From Branchiostoma floridae (taxonomy: Eukaryota; Chordata; Leptocardii; Amphioxiformes; Branchiostomatidae), in assembly GCF_000003815.2 (NCBI RefSeq), contig NC_049990.1:5439119-5503118 (forward strand): a stretch of DNA of 64,000 nucleotides. Reading direction: 5' to 3'. The notes under the pieces were generated by a model. That model was given only the letters and a program-made list of their open reading frames with translations. It was not told the DNA's origin and made no database searches. A program made the position numbers and the translations under genes. Positions 44,221-55,969 of the stretch are shown here, in pieces (position 1 is the stretch's first letter; every line of letters starts with the position of its first letter).

Positions 44221-44830
44221 CTAGGATACTGCAGCGGAACGTTCGGTTTTGATATCTCCTGTTCTGGACAAGCTATGATCACGACTTATAGGTAGAAGCA
44301 GGGTTGTAGCCAGCACCTGTCCTTCAGTCCTTTGAAGGAATTTTGCAGCTGGGGAATGAAAAAAGTTTTCCCCATTCCGTCCCCTGGGACAGACAAAATT
44401 GATGTGTAAAGATATAAAAAAAACTGAAACCCATGTGTTCTTCTTCACCAAAACAGATGTCATTGAACAGCTTAGTCTACAAGCACAATTTGCACCTCAA
44501 AATGCAGGAAATATTGTTTCAGAGTGTCCCAGACCCTTTAGAAATGACGCGCAACGTCACGCCATGCCTTCGATGCTCGATAGGATTCCAAGTCAAAATC
44601 AAGCGGACTGAAAATGATTTCAGGCTGGCTACAACCCTGGGTAGAAGGTAGCTTATGTTTAGCGCTTGCTATCATGCCCACCACCCACCCAATTCTACCT
44701 CCCATCTCACGGACAGTCAATCTGATAAGCATCTCAAAGAGAAGGCACTACTAGGATACTGCAGCGGAGCGTTCGGTTTTGGTATCTCTGTTCTAGCTAT
44801 GGTCCCGACTTATGGGTGGTAGGTAGCTTT
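44221..44830. repeat. two copies of the GGATACTGCAGCGGA dispersed repeat
   Basis: 44228-44298 plus 44648-44745 is one copy, split by the hAT element at 44299. 44750-44890 is a second copy. Both match the left part of 27320-28560 (TACTGCAGCGGA, TATCTC, GTTCTGGAC). Confidence 0.65.
44299..44639. mobile_element. hAT-type miniature element with perfect 8-bp target duplication
   Basis: CAGGGTTGTAGCCAGC at the left, GCTGGCTACAACCCTG at the right. GGTAGAAG flanks both sides exactly (44291-44298 and 44640-44647). The 8-bp duplication plus CAGGG ends diagnose the hAT superfamily. The 341-bp element has no transposase ORF. Confidence 0.92.
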
Positions 44831-45680
44831 TGGTTTAGCGTTTGCTGTTATGACCCCCCCCCCCCCCCCCCAACCCCCAATTCAAGCTCTCGTCTCACGG
44901 GCAAAGTCAGTCTGATAAGTATTTCAAAGACAAGGCACGTACAAATCTGAAGATAAGATCCGATAAGACGTCGCAGACAGGCAGGCACCGCCCGAGGGAA
45001 GACATCAGGAAGCGTGGATTTAGAAACAGAGCTGCTGGATGAACCCTGATCTATCCACCCCCACACCAGACATCCATCTGTAAAACTGCCCGCAATGTCG
45101 CAGTGATGAAGAAATACACAGTATAGCCTCCTTCACCGGCAGCTGGGCATCGCGATTGTCAACCGGAAAGTTTCTGATGCCGGGAAAGGAACATATTTGA
45201 TCACTGATATTTTTGTTCATGACGCCTCGGTTTTCTTGTATATTCTGTATGTTGTCCACTGGTTGTCTCAACTCTTACTGGATGTAACACGTTTTGTTTT
45301 TACATGTATGGTGAGCCCCCTTGGAAATCAACTCTCAAAAGTTGGATGTTTGGAAACGAATGAATATGCTGGGAAGCTTGAAGTCTGCTCTCTGTTGATG
45401 GTCAAAAGGGCAGGCTACAGGTTTCCCGGCTTCTTTTCCCGGGATCAGAAACTTCCCGGTTGAAAATCTCGACCCTAACAACTTACGACGGTGCCCATAG
45501 AGAAGCTGGTTACGGAGGCTATACACAGTCCATGTTTAAGTTAGCGTCTAGCGAGGAGTGGTAAATCAGACCAGACGTAGTGATGATTGTGAGCGGGGCT
45601 GATCCTAAGACCATGGATGAAGCGTAGCTGGCGATATTGAAAACAAAAACTGCTGAACCAAAAATATAAAAAAATAGGAC
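44831..45680. other. intergenic; poly-C run, no gene
   Basis: 44851-44870 is a homopolymeric C run. The following 800 bp has no supportable exon. Confidence 0.4.
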
Positions 45681-45825
45681 TTTGCAATAATGAATGGAAA
45701 AATGACTGAATGAACGACTGAATAGATGGATAGAGGATAAGTAGGTGAACGGAAGAATGAATGGTTGGATGGATGAAAGAATGGATGGAAGGATGGCATA
45801 TCTGTATCTCTCTCTCGTGCTCTAC

Positions 45826-45869
<44 letters not shown>

Positions 45870-45930
45870 CTATACATAAATGTATATATATAGAGAGAGA
45901 AAGAGAGAGAGAGAGACAGAAAGAGAATGA
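45681..45930. repeat. microsatellite cluster: (TGAA/TGGA)n, (CTAT)n, (GA)n
   Basis: 45690-45795 is TGAA/TGGA-rich, 45824-45868 is (CTAT)n, and 45888-45920 is GA-rich. Confidence 0.95.
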
Positions 45931-46518
45931 TTTAGAATGTAGATATAGTTATATATAAAGATAGGCAAGTGATCTATCTGTATCTGCCTTAACACCATAA
46001 AACTTGAAACGTCACGTCGCTTGCCATTTACTGTAACGACGGAACGTCATGGAAGTGATGGGAAGTGACCTGATAAGCCAGACCCCGTGGATCACAGCCA
46101 TCTCCGAACGTCAGGACTAATTACTCTGCCATTTGTTGTATCACCTCGAGAACGGCGTGGGCCCTGAGTGGTGCGGAAACGGTTGTGCCTGTCCGTACGC
46201 GTCCGTGTGAGGGCTTCAAGGGATCTATCTGATGAAGGTCGGAAATTCCACCTCAAGGAATTACGCAGAAAGGATGATACTTGAGCTCACGTATTCTCGG
46301 AACTGTGTGTCATCGTGTGGCATAATAGTTCGGATATTTGGCCCAGAATCAAGAGGACTGCACATTCCCTGGTGTTGTGCCGTTTGGAATATGCCCTTAA
46401 CATGAATTTGCAATTTCAGAAAATGTGGCAGGTAATGTTCCTTCACCACCCCTGCTTTTCCTATTTTTAGCTAGCAGCCTATGAGCCAAGATTGTATCAG
46501 CCTCGATGTTTTTTAAAC
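45931..46518. other. intergenic, nothing recognised
   Basis: No supportable feature. Confidence 0.35.
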
Positions 46519-46732
46519 TTAAGATGGTATCTCACTATACTCGGGGCACCGTTGCGGCACTGCTGGGTTCAAAAGGTACTCAACGAATATCAGAGATAAA
46601 CAACTATTCTTTTACGTTTTGTGTATTTTGTTGTTTTCTAAGTCATATTTTTATTACGTATTACGTAATATCTAAATTATTAAAAAATCTGAGAAAATAA
46701 CACAACAGTGCCGCAGTGAAGTAACACCTTTA
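46519..46732. mobile_element. inverted-repeat element, TTAAGRTGG ends
   Basis: TTAAGATGGTATCTCACT, then GGCACCGTTGCGGCACTG, at the left; CAGTGCCGCAGTGAAGTA then ACACCTTTA at the right. Same family as 30520-30765. Confidence 0.7.
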
Positions 46733-47190
46733 GAGAGAAGACATGCTGTGGGCCGGGAGAAGACTGACAGACGATTCCAAGATTGTAGACAGAGAACCAG
46801 TAGATAAGGATGATGATCTGGCTGTGTGAAACCTCACACATAACTGACTATGGCCTGCCGACCTCTCAAGGCCATAGTTGGGAGTCGGTCGTGAGTAAGG
46901 CCATCTGTGGTTAGGAGATAGTCGGCGAGATCGTCTTTGAAACTTGTCTGCGTCAACTGACTGTAGATTTGGAAAAACAGTTTGTGAAGTTTTTAAAGTT
47001 GTGAAAGTCAAAGTTCGTTTGGATACGATCAGAAGAGCAAACTGAAGGTAGACTTAAAAAGAGTCCACGCTGCTCCCAACCCAGCACTGACCTTGGTTGA
47101 GGAGTGATCGGGAGCAAAGTCGTCAAAAAGGTCCTGAATGTTTGACAAGGGCTTCTGAGAAAGAGTAACTACATTTAAATTTTAAATGTC
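46733..47190. other. intergenic, nothing recognised
   Basis: A 93-codon minus-strand frame (46730-47011) has no motif or splice support and is not called. Confidence 0.35.
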
Positions 47191-47194
47191 ATTT

Positions 47195-47480
47195 AAGAAA
47201 TTGCTCACCTCGAATTTTCGGTCGCACATCCGTCGACCCTCGTCAGGAGTGGTGATTCAATTACTCTAGGGACACGTGACTCAAGTAATCAAAGAATCAT
47301 AGATGCCTGGTAAGCGGTATTGGCCCCGTTTCTTTTAAGTGTCTGCTGGTGTGCTCTAATGTAGATGGCCTCCTTTAGCACCTTCACAAGTATTTTTTTG
47401 TGCTGAATGACAGTTAAAAACAATATGGATGATACCAACACAGATGAGCTTCCATGCTTATATAATAGAAAGAGCAACGT
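47195..47480 (-). pseudogene. Penelope-like element fragment (C-terminal ORF end and 3' region)
   Basis: On the minus strand the frame ends KVLKEAIYIRAHQQTLKRNG, then a short tail and a stop. The E-A-I-x-I-R then T-L-N/K-R signature is the last segment of the GIY-YIG endonuclease domain of Penelope-like retroelements. Beyond the stop, CTGACGAGGGTCGACGGATG and GACCGAAAATTCGAGGTGAG fit the 3' sequence commonly following these ORFs. The canonical LN-R-D-G-G-Y stretch is degenerate and the upstream frame is lost, so this is a decayed fragment. Confidence 0.6.
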
Positions 47481-48540
47481 TTAACATTCACTCTTGATAA
47501 TTGGACTATTCGTGCTAAGCAGAATGAGTCCGGAAACAAGTCGTGATCGGTGCCCAAGAGTTCGGACTTAAAGGGGGCTATTTGTATCTTCCGCAGTTCT
47601 CCAATAATTGTAATTGTCCAGAAAATACAGCCCTTAAACCCTGACGTCATTAAAGCACAATTATTGTTATCCAGCAATCAGCCACAGAGAGCATTGAAGA
47701 CCATTAACAACCCAAAAAACATATAAGCCAGGGCAGTACGGTTTTCAAATTTCCGCAAGCTTCCAAGGGTAGCGTCTACTAAGCGGATATACCCCGCGCT
47801 TCAAAATGTCAAAGGTCTGTGTATCTAAAGCTGTGCTGGGGCGAAGGTCTAAAAACATGGCCAGAGGTCGCTCGGTGGAGAATCAGATAAAGTGCGTTGC
47901 TCATCCTATATATAGCTGAAGTAATTGTGAGTTACATGAGTTAATTTGTGCCGTCCATGGCTGGCTGGCTGGGCCAGGGGATACGGGATCCAGAGGTCAA
48001 GCATTCGACTTCTGACGATATTCCCATTCAGCCTCTGTTTGGAGAGTAGGTGAATCGCTTGGAAACTTTTCTGGCTATACATGAATTGATAAACCCTAGT
48101 CCCATCTCACCTGACCCCCTTTACATGCTCTATTTCATCCGTCTAATCCTATTTACTTATAGGGTTTCTCTATCACGATCGATAGCATGGCTTTAACGTG
48201 GTGTAACCGATCTGCCCTCAGAGTTTAAAGTATAGCCGGTGTATTCCAAGGCTTGTCTAGGTTTCAGCTTGATAAACCAAGATTACAAATATGAACGTCA
48301 TGGAATTTAATGTTATCTTACCACGTACATGTATCACTATGCGGCCAACAAAGATCCAAAAGGCTTTCTAAGGCCTTAGGGCAGTTTTGTGTTTTTATTT
48401 ACTGTTTATAGTCTCTAGGGCACGGTACGGTATTGGAAGACAGAATTCAACCCTCTTAGTCCAACCTTACCTCCTCAACCATAGTCAACTATCAATTCAC
48501 ACTGCCGTGTGAACTGTCTTTCCCAATCTCTCCCATGAAA
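47481..48540. other. intergenic, nothing recognised
   Basis: No supportable exon or repeat; TGGCTGGCTGGC near 47962 is a short simple repeat. Confidence 0.35.
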
Positions 48541-48880
48541 TCGAACACGCGACCCCTCGATCCATGTCTTCGCAAACCTAACCCTAAACACCAAGCCATC
48601 GACTACCAACTCCTCTGCGGGTAATCTCTTTGACTTATACACTGCACTGCCCAAACAGCCTGAACTTCCCCGGAAGCCCCCATATTAGCCAGGCAAACCC
48701 CACCACTTAGACAATGTTGAACACGCGACCCCTCGATCCATATGTCCGCAAACCTAACCCTAAACACCAAGCCATCGACTACCAACTCCTCTGCGGGTAA
48801 TCCTTCTGACTTATACACCGCACTGCCCAAACAGCCTGCACTTCCCCGGAATCCCCCATATTAGCCAAGCAAACTCCACG
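48541..48880 (-). repeat. tandem pair of tRNA-like SINE pieces
   Basis: Units 48541-48711 and 48718-48880 are nearly identical (CGCGACCCCTCGATCCAT, ACACCAAGCCATCGACTACC, then GCCCAAACAGCCTG). On the minus strand the first contains GTGTTCGATTTC (B-box) and TGGCTTGGTG (A-box-like), so this is a duplicated tRNA-derived SINE head and body. Confidence 0.65.
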
Positions 48881-48918
48881 CGTATCCGCTTCACGTGTCG
48901 TCTTACACGTCGCACCAC

Positions 48919-49290
48919 TTATACAATGTTGACTTGATTATATGGATGCCATATGCGTGTGCGCGCATCACTTGTCAGCCATTTCCGAAAAAATAATTGA
49001 ACCAGACTGTGTAGCAGCCCCAAAATGAGCAAATATTTGCCGTAGATTGCAAAATGATATTGCAAAACATGTCCTAATGTCATAGAATGCTGAAGTCAAT
49101 TTCAAGGTCAAGAAGAAGATGTGAAAGAACAAAAATAAAGAATCATTTTGTTGTATATTGTATACTCTGTATGTTGAGTAGTTTTCTTCAGCCTTCCTGA
49201 CCATCTAGATCCTGTTTTTCTTCGCACGTTCGCACCGATTTTGAGGTTCCCAGAGCATGTTACCCATATAATCAAATCAACATGGCCTTA
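48919..49290. mobile_element. inverted-repeat element, GGCC family, copy H
   Basis: The left end AATGTTGACTTGATTATA, then TGGATGCCAT, pairs with the right end ACCCATATAATCAAATCA, then ACATGGCCTTA. The interior GCCGTAGATTGCAAAATG is the family hallmark. Confidence 0.8.
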
Positions 49291-50184
49291 CCTGCATACT
49301 GCATAGGCCATAAAAAGTTACGCACAAAGATTCAGACGGGCATGATTCATGCTCACTTTTAAAGAGGTTCGAAAAACAATTGGTACCGTCCTTGGTGCTG
49401 AATTCTCAGTAGACGCCATTTTCTCGGAACTCCCTCGAAAACTGCCGTTAGAAACTACCATACATAGTCGCCTCAGCGCAGGAGACGTACTTCACTAGTG
49501 TGGTAACTATCCCTTATAAATCCCCTGGTGAATACCCAGAACAGTAAAGGTGGCAGTCTAAGTAAGCTTACGATTTCTTTTAGGTCGTAACAGATGTGAA
49601 GAACTCTAAGCAAGAAGGAGAACAATCAGCTAGAAGAGCTCTAGACGGGATAAAAGTTCAGGGATTTGTGCCACAGCGCATCGCCGCTGGCTAAAGCGTA
49701 TAAATAGCCGGCTAGAAATATCGTCATCCCAGCTCATAGGTAATTACCATGTTTTGTACGCACTACGAGGGTTTCTGATCGCCATAGCATCCGTATCAAG
49801 CTGGTAAACTTGAGCAATCTATATAATTACCACGACTGCTGATATATTATTCCGTAGTTATTTTCAGAAAAAAAGTATACCATTTAGCTTTGTTATGTAT
49901 CATTATGCCCTTAACAATTTGGTGTTGTTGTTACTGGGTAACGTCGGGCCGCTGTCACAGTGAGTGTGGCATGCATTCAATGTTGGCTGCTAGGTCGCTT
50001 ATTCACGGGTTGTACTTATGAATGTACGCTTATTGTTCATATTATACCGCAGGATGAATCCACATGGAATCTTTGTAATCTTCACAAAGCCGCTAGGTCT
50101 TTTTTGTACAGAAGCTAGAAAGCTTTTGTTTCTCGTGTGGGTGAATATGTGCTGATATATATTTACGGTTCTTGGTTGCAAATG
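49291..50184. other. intergenic, nothing recognised
   Basis: AT-rich; no supportable feature. Confidence 0.4.
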
Positions 50185-50391
50185 TTAACACGTACATGTA
50201 CACGTACACCAAATCCGGGTATAATTTTTGACACACTGTTGACACATTAGCCAAAAAACTAGGTGTGCGTCACTCCACCGTCAGGTAAATTCGTGTAGAG
50301 TACCTTTCCCAACAGGGTATGGTGGGTATCGTACCCGTGGCTTCTAGATTCCGAGCCGAACACTCTACCAGTTACGCAACGCACGACGCCA
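50185..50391 (-). mobile_element. tRNA-derived SINE, minus strand
   Basis: The minus-strand head 50391-50321 has an A-box (GTAACTGGTAGAGTG) and B-box (GGGTACGATACCC) at tRNA spacing, and the outer segment can be laid out as an acceptor-like stem. The body continues TGGGAAAGGTACTCTACAC to about 50185. It is not a functional tRNA: the anticodon arm is poor and it is fused to SINE body. Confidence 0.65.
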
Positions 50392-51110
50392 CTATGTGCT
50401 GGTAGTACTGGTAATTAGAAATCAAGAACGGTTGCATTTTCAATTTTGATGATAATCCGATCCATAATAGACACATGTACATGGCAGAGTGTGGCTGTTG
50501 ATGGCAATCTGTGACGTCACCGTTATCATCACTTGGTGACAGTCAACAAAGCATAACGAATTGCGGGCAAACTCCATTAGTGAATGGCGTAGGAATATGA
50601 TCATGATGAGACACACAAAAATGTGATTTGCCTATTGGAGAATACTATAGCATCACTGGGTTTGATGATTCACTGTGTACCTCTTTGAAATTCCATCTAA
50701 AAATAAATATACATAAGATAAGATTGGCACTGGATCGCAGGACAACAAATAGCTTTCATATCTAAGAAAGTAAAGCGGCATTGAAAGCAAACGATGCATA
50801 CATTGGCAGTCTCTTGGCGTTGCCCAGATACTAGAAACGCAAAGCTATTATTACTGGATTAAACCAGTTTATTTACGATAGGGGTGCCTTTCACTGTGAC
50901 TCATTAAATATTAAAGCAGCAAAAAAATCAATGGCAGCGATCAGGCTATAGTAAAACCATTATCCAGAATGATTCATTTGACGGCTTGGAGGTGGAAACA
51001 GGTCACGGGGACGGGTAGGGTTGAAAAATAACACGCTCAACACATCGCCAATTTGCGATTTCGACGAATTGCTCCTGCTAGGCCTGTCCACCCTTAGGAT
51101 CACGTAACTA
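50392..51110. other. intergenic, nothing recognised
   Basis: No repeat or exon is supported; CpG density begins to rise after about 50990. Confidence 0.4.
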
Positions 51111-51122
51111 CGATCGGCAGCA

Positions 51123-51277
51123 GGGGCGGGAACCGGATGCAACCGTGACGTCGGAGCTCAGCTTCCGGTCGGCGCACGGCTTGTGGAGGAGGAAGGACGC
51201 TTGGAGCAGACAGAGCGAACAACGCCGAGCCGCTGTAGGGACGGACCACGGCGTTTCCTCTCCAAGAATTCCGGTCG
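51123..51277 (+). promoter_or_regulatory. CpG-rich candidate promoter and non-coding first exon
   Basis: An island of CpG in AT-rich surroundings holds an Sp1-like GGGGCGGG (51123-51130), a CRE-like TGACGTCG (51146-51153) and an ETS-like CTTCCGG (51161-51167). It ends at a consensus plus-strand donor, CGGTAAGT, with the exon boundary at 51277. No ATG-led frame of note reaches the donor, so the exon would be 5'UTR. The gene body would lie to the right, possibly beyond the window; 51278-55390 would be intron. Confidence 0.4.
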
Positions 51278-53480
51278 GTAAGTCCCAGAGGTTTGAAACC
51301 ATAACCATATCTTCGTGTATGCCATGTAATGTATTACCCATGTTTACCAGATTACTCGGTTTGAATGGCAAGCGACTTACTCGAACATATGAATAGTATG
51401 TATTTTCCCGCATTCAAAAACCGTACGGCCGTAGTGGGGCATTGCTTATGCTAGATGAATGCAACGTCTTTCTGAATCGCATCAACAAGTCTCAGCTGCA
51501 TACAAATCTATCTCTTTCAATACCTCTTAGAAAGGAAGAAAAAATATCGCTGGAAATATACCTGCCTGACACATTCGCAAGATGCTAAGTGCATGTAATG
51601 AAACGTAACCGGTGACTGGTTGTGGTTGTAAAGAGAAACGGAACGTATTTTACAACAAAAATAGTCGGCCCTTAAGTGTATATTCTTATATATGGCCGAT
51701 ACGCATCGCCCGGTCTGGCCCCCATAAGGTTAGTGTGCATCTCTGCGGCTATATTTTCTAAGGTTGAAGACATTTTATGTGCTCCAGATAAGAAACGGAA
51801 ACTCAGAGCTATTCGGAGAAAATACCCCCGCAGAGCGGAAGCAGGATGTTTATTACAAATTCTCCATCGAAGGAACACCTGTATATTTTGCGATCTACCC
51901 GTAAGGCTATTTAATAATCCAGTCATATCCTTAGGATATGAGTGGCAATGCGGAGAAGATATGTCATCTAAAATGATGAGATGAGCCCGGAAGCTGAAGC
52001 CCGGCCGCCATTTCTACCTAATTCCCATCTCTTCCCGCGTTTCAAAAGTGGATTTTCTGGCAAATAACCCGGGTGGCTCTACCCAACACATTACGAGAAC
52101 CCATCCCACCTACTCCCTGGAAGTCAAGTGAAGTGTTTAAAGCTGTTGTAACAGGTTATTTGATGATTTTGAAGGCGCTAGCTTCCTCGTCCTGCCGTGC
52201 CATATGGTGGGTTTTCACTCCGCCCTGATGTTGTCACGAGCCACAGGTGGCCGCGCGGAAGTCCTAAGCCTTGGCGAAGAAAAGCTCTGCTGATGGCTTC
52301 GGCCATGTTTCCTTTCAGATCACCAGGGCAGTGAAGCTCGTGGGCTTTTAGAGGCAAAGGGCTTTGTTCATGTTTTTCTGATTCCGCTGCCGTGAGACCC
52401 CGAGCGGCCATGTTGTCAGTCACTCAACGTGATTTGTATGCACGAGAGAGCAAAGGAGGCATATTCAATGAAGGCTTACAAGATTCTATTTGCCTTTTTT
52501 TACACATCGTAAAAAGTAAAGATTGCCTAGCAGGGACAGTAAAATGGCGACTATCTAATGGGCGTAAATTGGTAAATTCGATTTCCTGTCGCGAGCAATT
52601 AATTTTACGATTCTCCCTGGTCACACCCGTATTACAATTACCTAAGCTGAAAAATAATCGCTTATTTTACAGGCAGAACATATATCAGGCCATTCGCCAC
52701 CATTAAATCACATACCTTTTCCCATGGGAAATACATTTCTGTATTCATCTAATTCGATATATAGATATTTCACTTCGTCTTTCCGTGCTCCGTTGCCAGA
52801 TGGGTGATCATCAATTCTTTTTAATTTCGACCATTTTTTTCACATTCGTCGTAGTTATGCCTAGATGCACTAACAGTGAAGTATTAGGAAAATTTAGGCA
52901 AATGTACCTCACTGATACGATGAATTTTCACCATTTCCTTTGAAACATTATTACCGTAAGTATATGGAGATACACTTTCAATTCGAAATAGCTGCCTTTT
53001 AAAATCTCTTGCTGATGTAACACTTCTACCGCAAACAAATCTGGTGGAGTCAGTGCCTTGGATATGCTTTACTCTCTCCCTTCATCCCTCCCTGACATCC
53101 ATCGCCCTGGCGAGCTCCTCACGAGCGCGGCGTACAGCTTTGCATAGTTGTTGGATTTACGTTGTGGAAGGTCTCCCAGCACTGTGTGCCAATATTCTTA
53201 AATGGTCTATTGCCGAAAAATGAGCTGTGCAAATTTTCTAAAACCGTCTACTGCCGAAATATGTAATTTCCTTTAGAAAAAACGGTTTGAAACAATTCAA
53301 AATAATAAAAGATATGTTGAAACTGAGTCTGGTATACCTAATTTTATTATATGTACCAGTCAATTCACGCAGTCTTTGGTTGCTTGTGGGGATTTATTCT
53401 TGTAAATATTGACTGGAATAAACCGATACTATTACTACACTGATACAACCATGCCCTGTAGCCCGTTGCAAAACATCCCA
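51278..53480. other. repeat-poor region, possible first intron
   Basis: No repeats of the families listed here and no supportable exon. Frames near 51676-51984 and 52178-52706 have no recognised motif. Confidence 0.35.
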
Positions 53481-53804
53481 TAGGCCGAAGAAAAGATCGA
53501 TGTTGTGTTTCCTGTTTCAGTTCTTAACAAATTAGATACGTTAGGTAGGAATTATCTATTTTTTTATGATTTTCTAAGACCAAATTTGCCAAAGCAAAGC
53601 TGAAACACTTACATGTCAAACTTTGTTACAAATCTGCGGATACGTTTATCCTTCATTGGATAGCAAAGGCAGTTCTTTTATTACCGAAAAGATAGCAGCT
53701 TGAAAAAAAGAATGGAAACTATGTGACTTCGCTACCTGCCTAAAAGGCTGGGGTCGGCAGGTTTTCTAGAGTAGGTGGGAAACAGGAAACATGCATTTTC
53801 CTAC
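53481..53804. mobile_element. TTGTGTTTCCTGTTTC inverted-repeat element (copy 2)
   Basis: TGTTGTGTTTCCTGTTTC at the left, inverted at the right as GAAACAGGAAACATG, with TAGG ends on both sides. The interior is AT-rich and non-coding. Confidence 0.65.
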
Positions 53805-55390
53805 ATGACTTGGGTATGAAGGTAGACCTTCATATAGAACAGATTTTTTCGTGGGAGATCTTTTATTTCCATTATACATTTAGGGCAGGACGTAATATAT
53901 TTGTGTAGGTACTATCCAACTTTGTCTCGATGCCTTGTAAGTGTTATTAGCTTTTTTAAACACAGGAAATGCTGTGGCTTGAAAAAGCTTTGTTTGGAAG
54001 CCCCTAAGATACATTAAATCCATTGAAGATATCGTCTTCACCGCAAAAGTATTTACCTCTCTTAAGTTGAGACCTTTGAGCTTTTAAGAGCTCATGTGAG
54101 TTGAGGGATTTAGATATTCCTTCTATTTATAGCTCTGTCCCTGGAAATTGTGCTGCGAATGTAAATGCGAAAGCTCATCTTTTTGGCCATGAGCTTCTTA
54201 AAGAACTGATTCGTTCCAGTGAAACGGAAAGGGAAGAATAAGACTTAGACTCATTAATGCGAAGAACCATCAAAGCAGTAAAGCCAGTTTAGTAAGCGCG
54301 TAGACGAAAGGTCGCATTTACTTTAAACTTCCTATGACTCTTCGTATGGACTTTCACGTGAAAAAAGGCTAAGACATAAAAGTTAATAAATAGTTAAATC
54401 AGGTTGGTAGATCAACATATACTGTTCCTTAGCGACATATTAGATTTTATCTACCAACGTTTTGGTAGCCTTTTCACTACCTTCCCCTGATCTTGATGAA
54501 CTCTAGTTCAATTTTAGTACACCTGGCTACGTTAAAACAATGACGAACTGGCATTTATGCAGTCCAAAACATAACTAGCCATTCTTTTTTTAATTTTTTT
54601 TTTTTTTATAGAAAAATGAGGCTAGAATCTTCAAAGAAGCTATACAATCAAGCTCAATGCATCCGTGAAACTATTATACTCAGAAATCAGGGAGTGAAGA
54701 ATATCTCTTCGGAACACAAATGACCCCACCACCTCTTTGAAATCCTTTTAAATCTTCAGTCTTGCAACCCACACACGTTACACACAAGGTGTTTGCCTTC
54801 AGCTAACAACGGCTTTTATGATCTTCCGTGGCTCATGTCAAACGGAAAGACATGGCTCGGCGTTGTTTGTGTCCCCATCGTCAAGCAACCAGCCAATCTA
54901 ATTGAATCGGAGGAAAGTGCATACAAGGAGAGGCCAGATAAAAATAACTCACTGCACCTGAACCTTTTATGGAAATCATCGGAGAATATTCCGTCGTGAC
55001 TTATTTCCTTATTTGGTCAGCACTCTTCAGAACGATACCGAGACATGAATATAAATGATAGAAAGCGTTTTTGCTCAGTTTTCTTATCAATGAAACAGGT
55101 GCTGACCGCCACTTTGGTGTATATTATTTGCGTTTCAATTCATTGTAACTCAAACCTACATTTGTGTTAGAATATCGTTAACTTGGTTTAGTTTTTGTTT
55201 TTGTTTACTTGGTTTTATTTGTTTGTTTATTTGGTAAGTAGCCTTTGTGTAGGTTCTTCTTTGGCTTGTAGACATGTGGTTAGTATTACCCCGAGAAAGG
55301 TGACAGACACACATCGAAAGGTCTTAGTTGTCAATAAAGAACCCTGATATCCAGATACTGATATTTGAGAGGTCTGAAACATTAATTCTC
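53805..55390. other. repeat-poor region, no feature
   Basis: No supportable gene or repeat. A T-rich run occurs at 54592-54609. Confidence 0.35.
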
Positions 55391-55632
55391 CGAAAACGTC
55401 TGAGCTGAGAATCATTAGAATGCAAATAGGGACACCAACATGGACGTGAATATAGTGGTGGTGACATTGCATTATCTAAAACGCTCTTGACAACCTCATC
55501 ATATCAAATCTCCGGAAACGTCTGAGCTGAGATTCATTAGAATGCAAATTGGGACACCAACATGGATGTGAACACAGTGGTGGTGACATTGCATTATCTA
55601 ACACGCTCTTGCCAACCCCATCATAGTGGATC
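55391..55632. repeat. tandem duplication of a 121-bp unit
   Basis: Both units contain AACGTCTGAGCTGAGA, CATTAGAATGCAAAT (an octamer) and GTGGTGGTGACATTGCATTA. It is non-coding. Confidence 0.92.
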
Positions 55633-55825
55633 TAAGTCTACATTCATATTTAAGTCCAGCCGTCTAACTCCTGACAATGGAGTGATGGATAACGCCATTC
55701 GAACCAGATCGTTAAAATTCTACAAACTGAGGCTCGTTCATCATAGTAATATTATGTTTGATGGTATCAATTACCAAGAGGTGCATTGCCATATTCTATA
55801 TTCTTCTGCTGTTTAACAGGTAGTA

Positions 55826-55834
55826 GGGAATTAG
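55826..55834. repeat. 9-bp target-site duplication, left
   Basis: GGGAATTAG, identical and in direct orientation to 62551-62559, immediately outside the composite element. Confidence 0.75.
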
Positions 55835-55840
55835 GAGAAG

Positions 55841-55908
55841 GGGTTGTACTAATAGCTCCATGGAGCCAGCTCCATGGAGCCAGCTCCATGGAGCTATTAG
55901 TACAACCC
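55841..55908. repeat. terminal hairpin palindrome, left
   Basis: GGGTTGTACTAATAGCTCC and GGAGCTATTAGTACAACCC form a perfect stem. Between them CAGCTCCATGGAGC repeats, itself palindromic. Confidence 0.9.
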
Positions 55909-55969
55909 TGCGCCCAACCTGCCAGCTCTATGGAGCCAGCTCCACGCACTTTGAATACATCTTAGTCGG

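Noticed and set aside
50321-50391. Possible minus-strand tRNA gene
   Set aside because: Good box motifs, but no convincing anticodon stem and fused to downstream SINE sequence.
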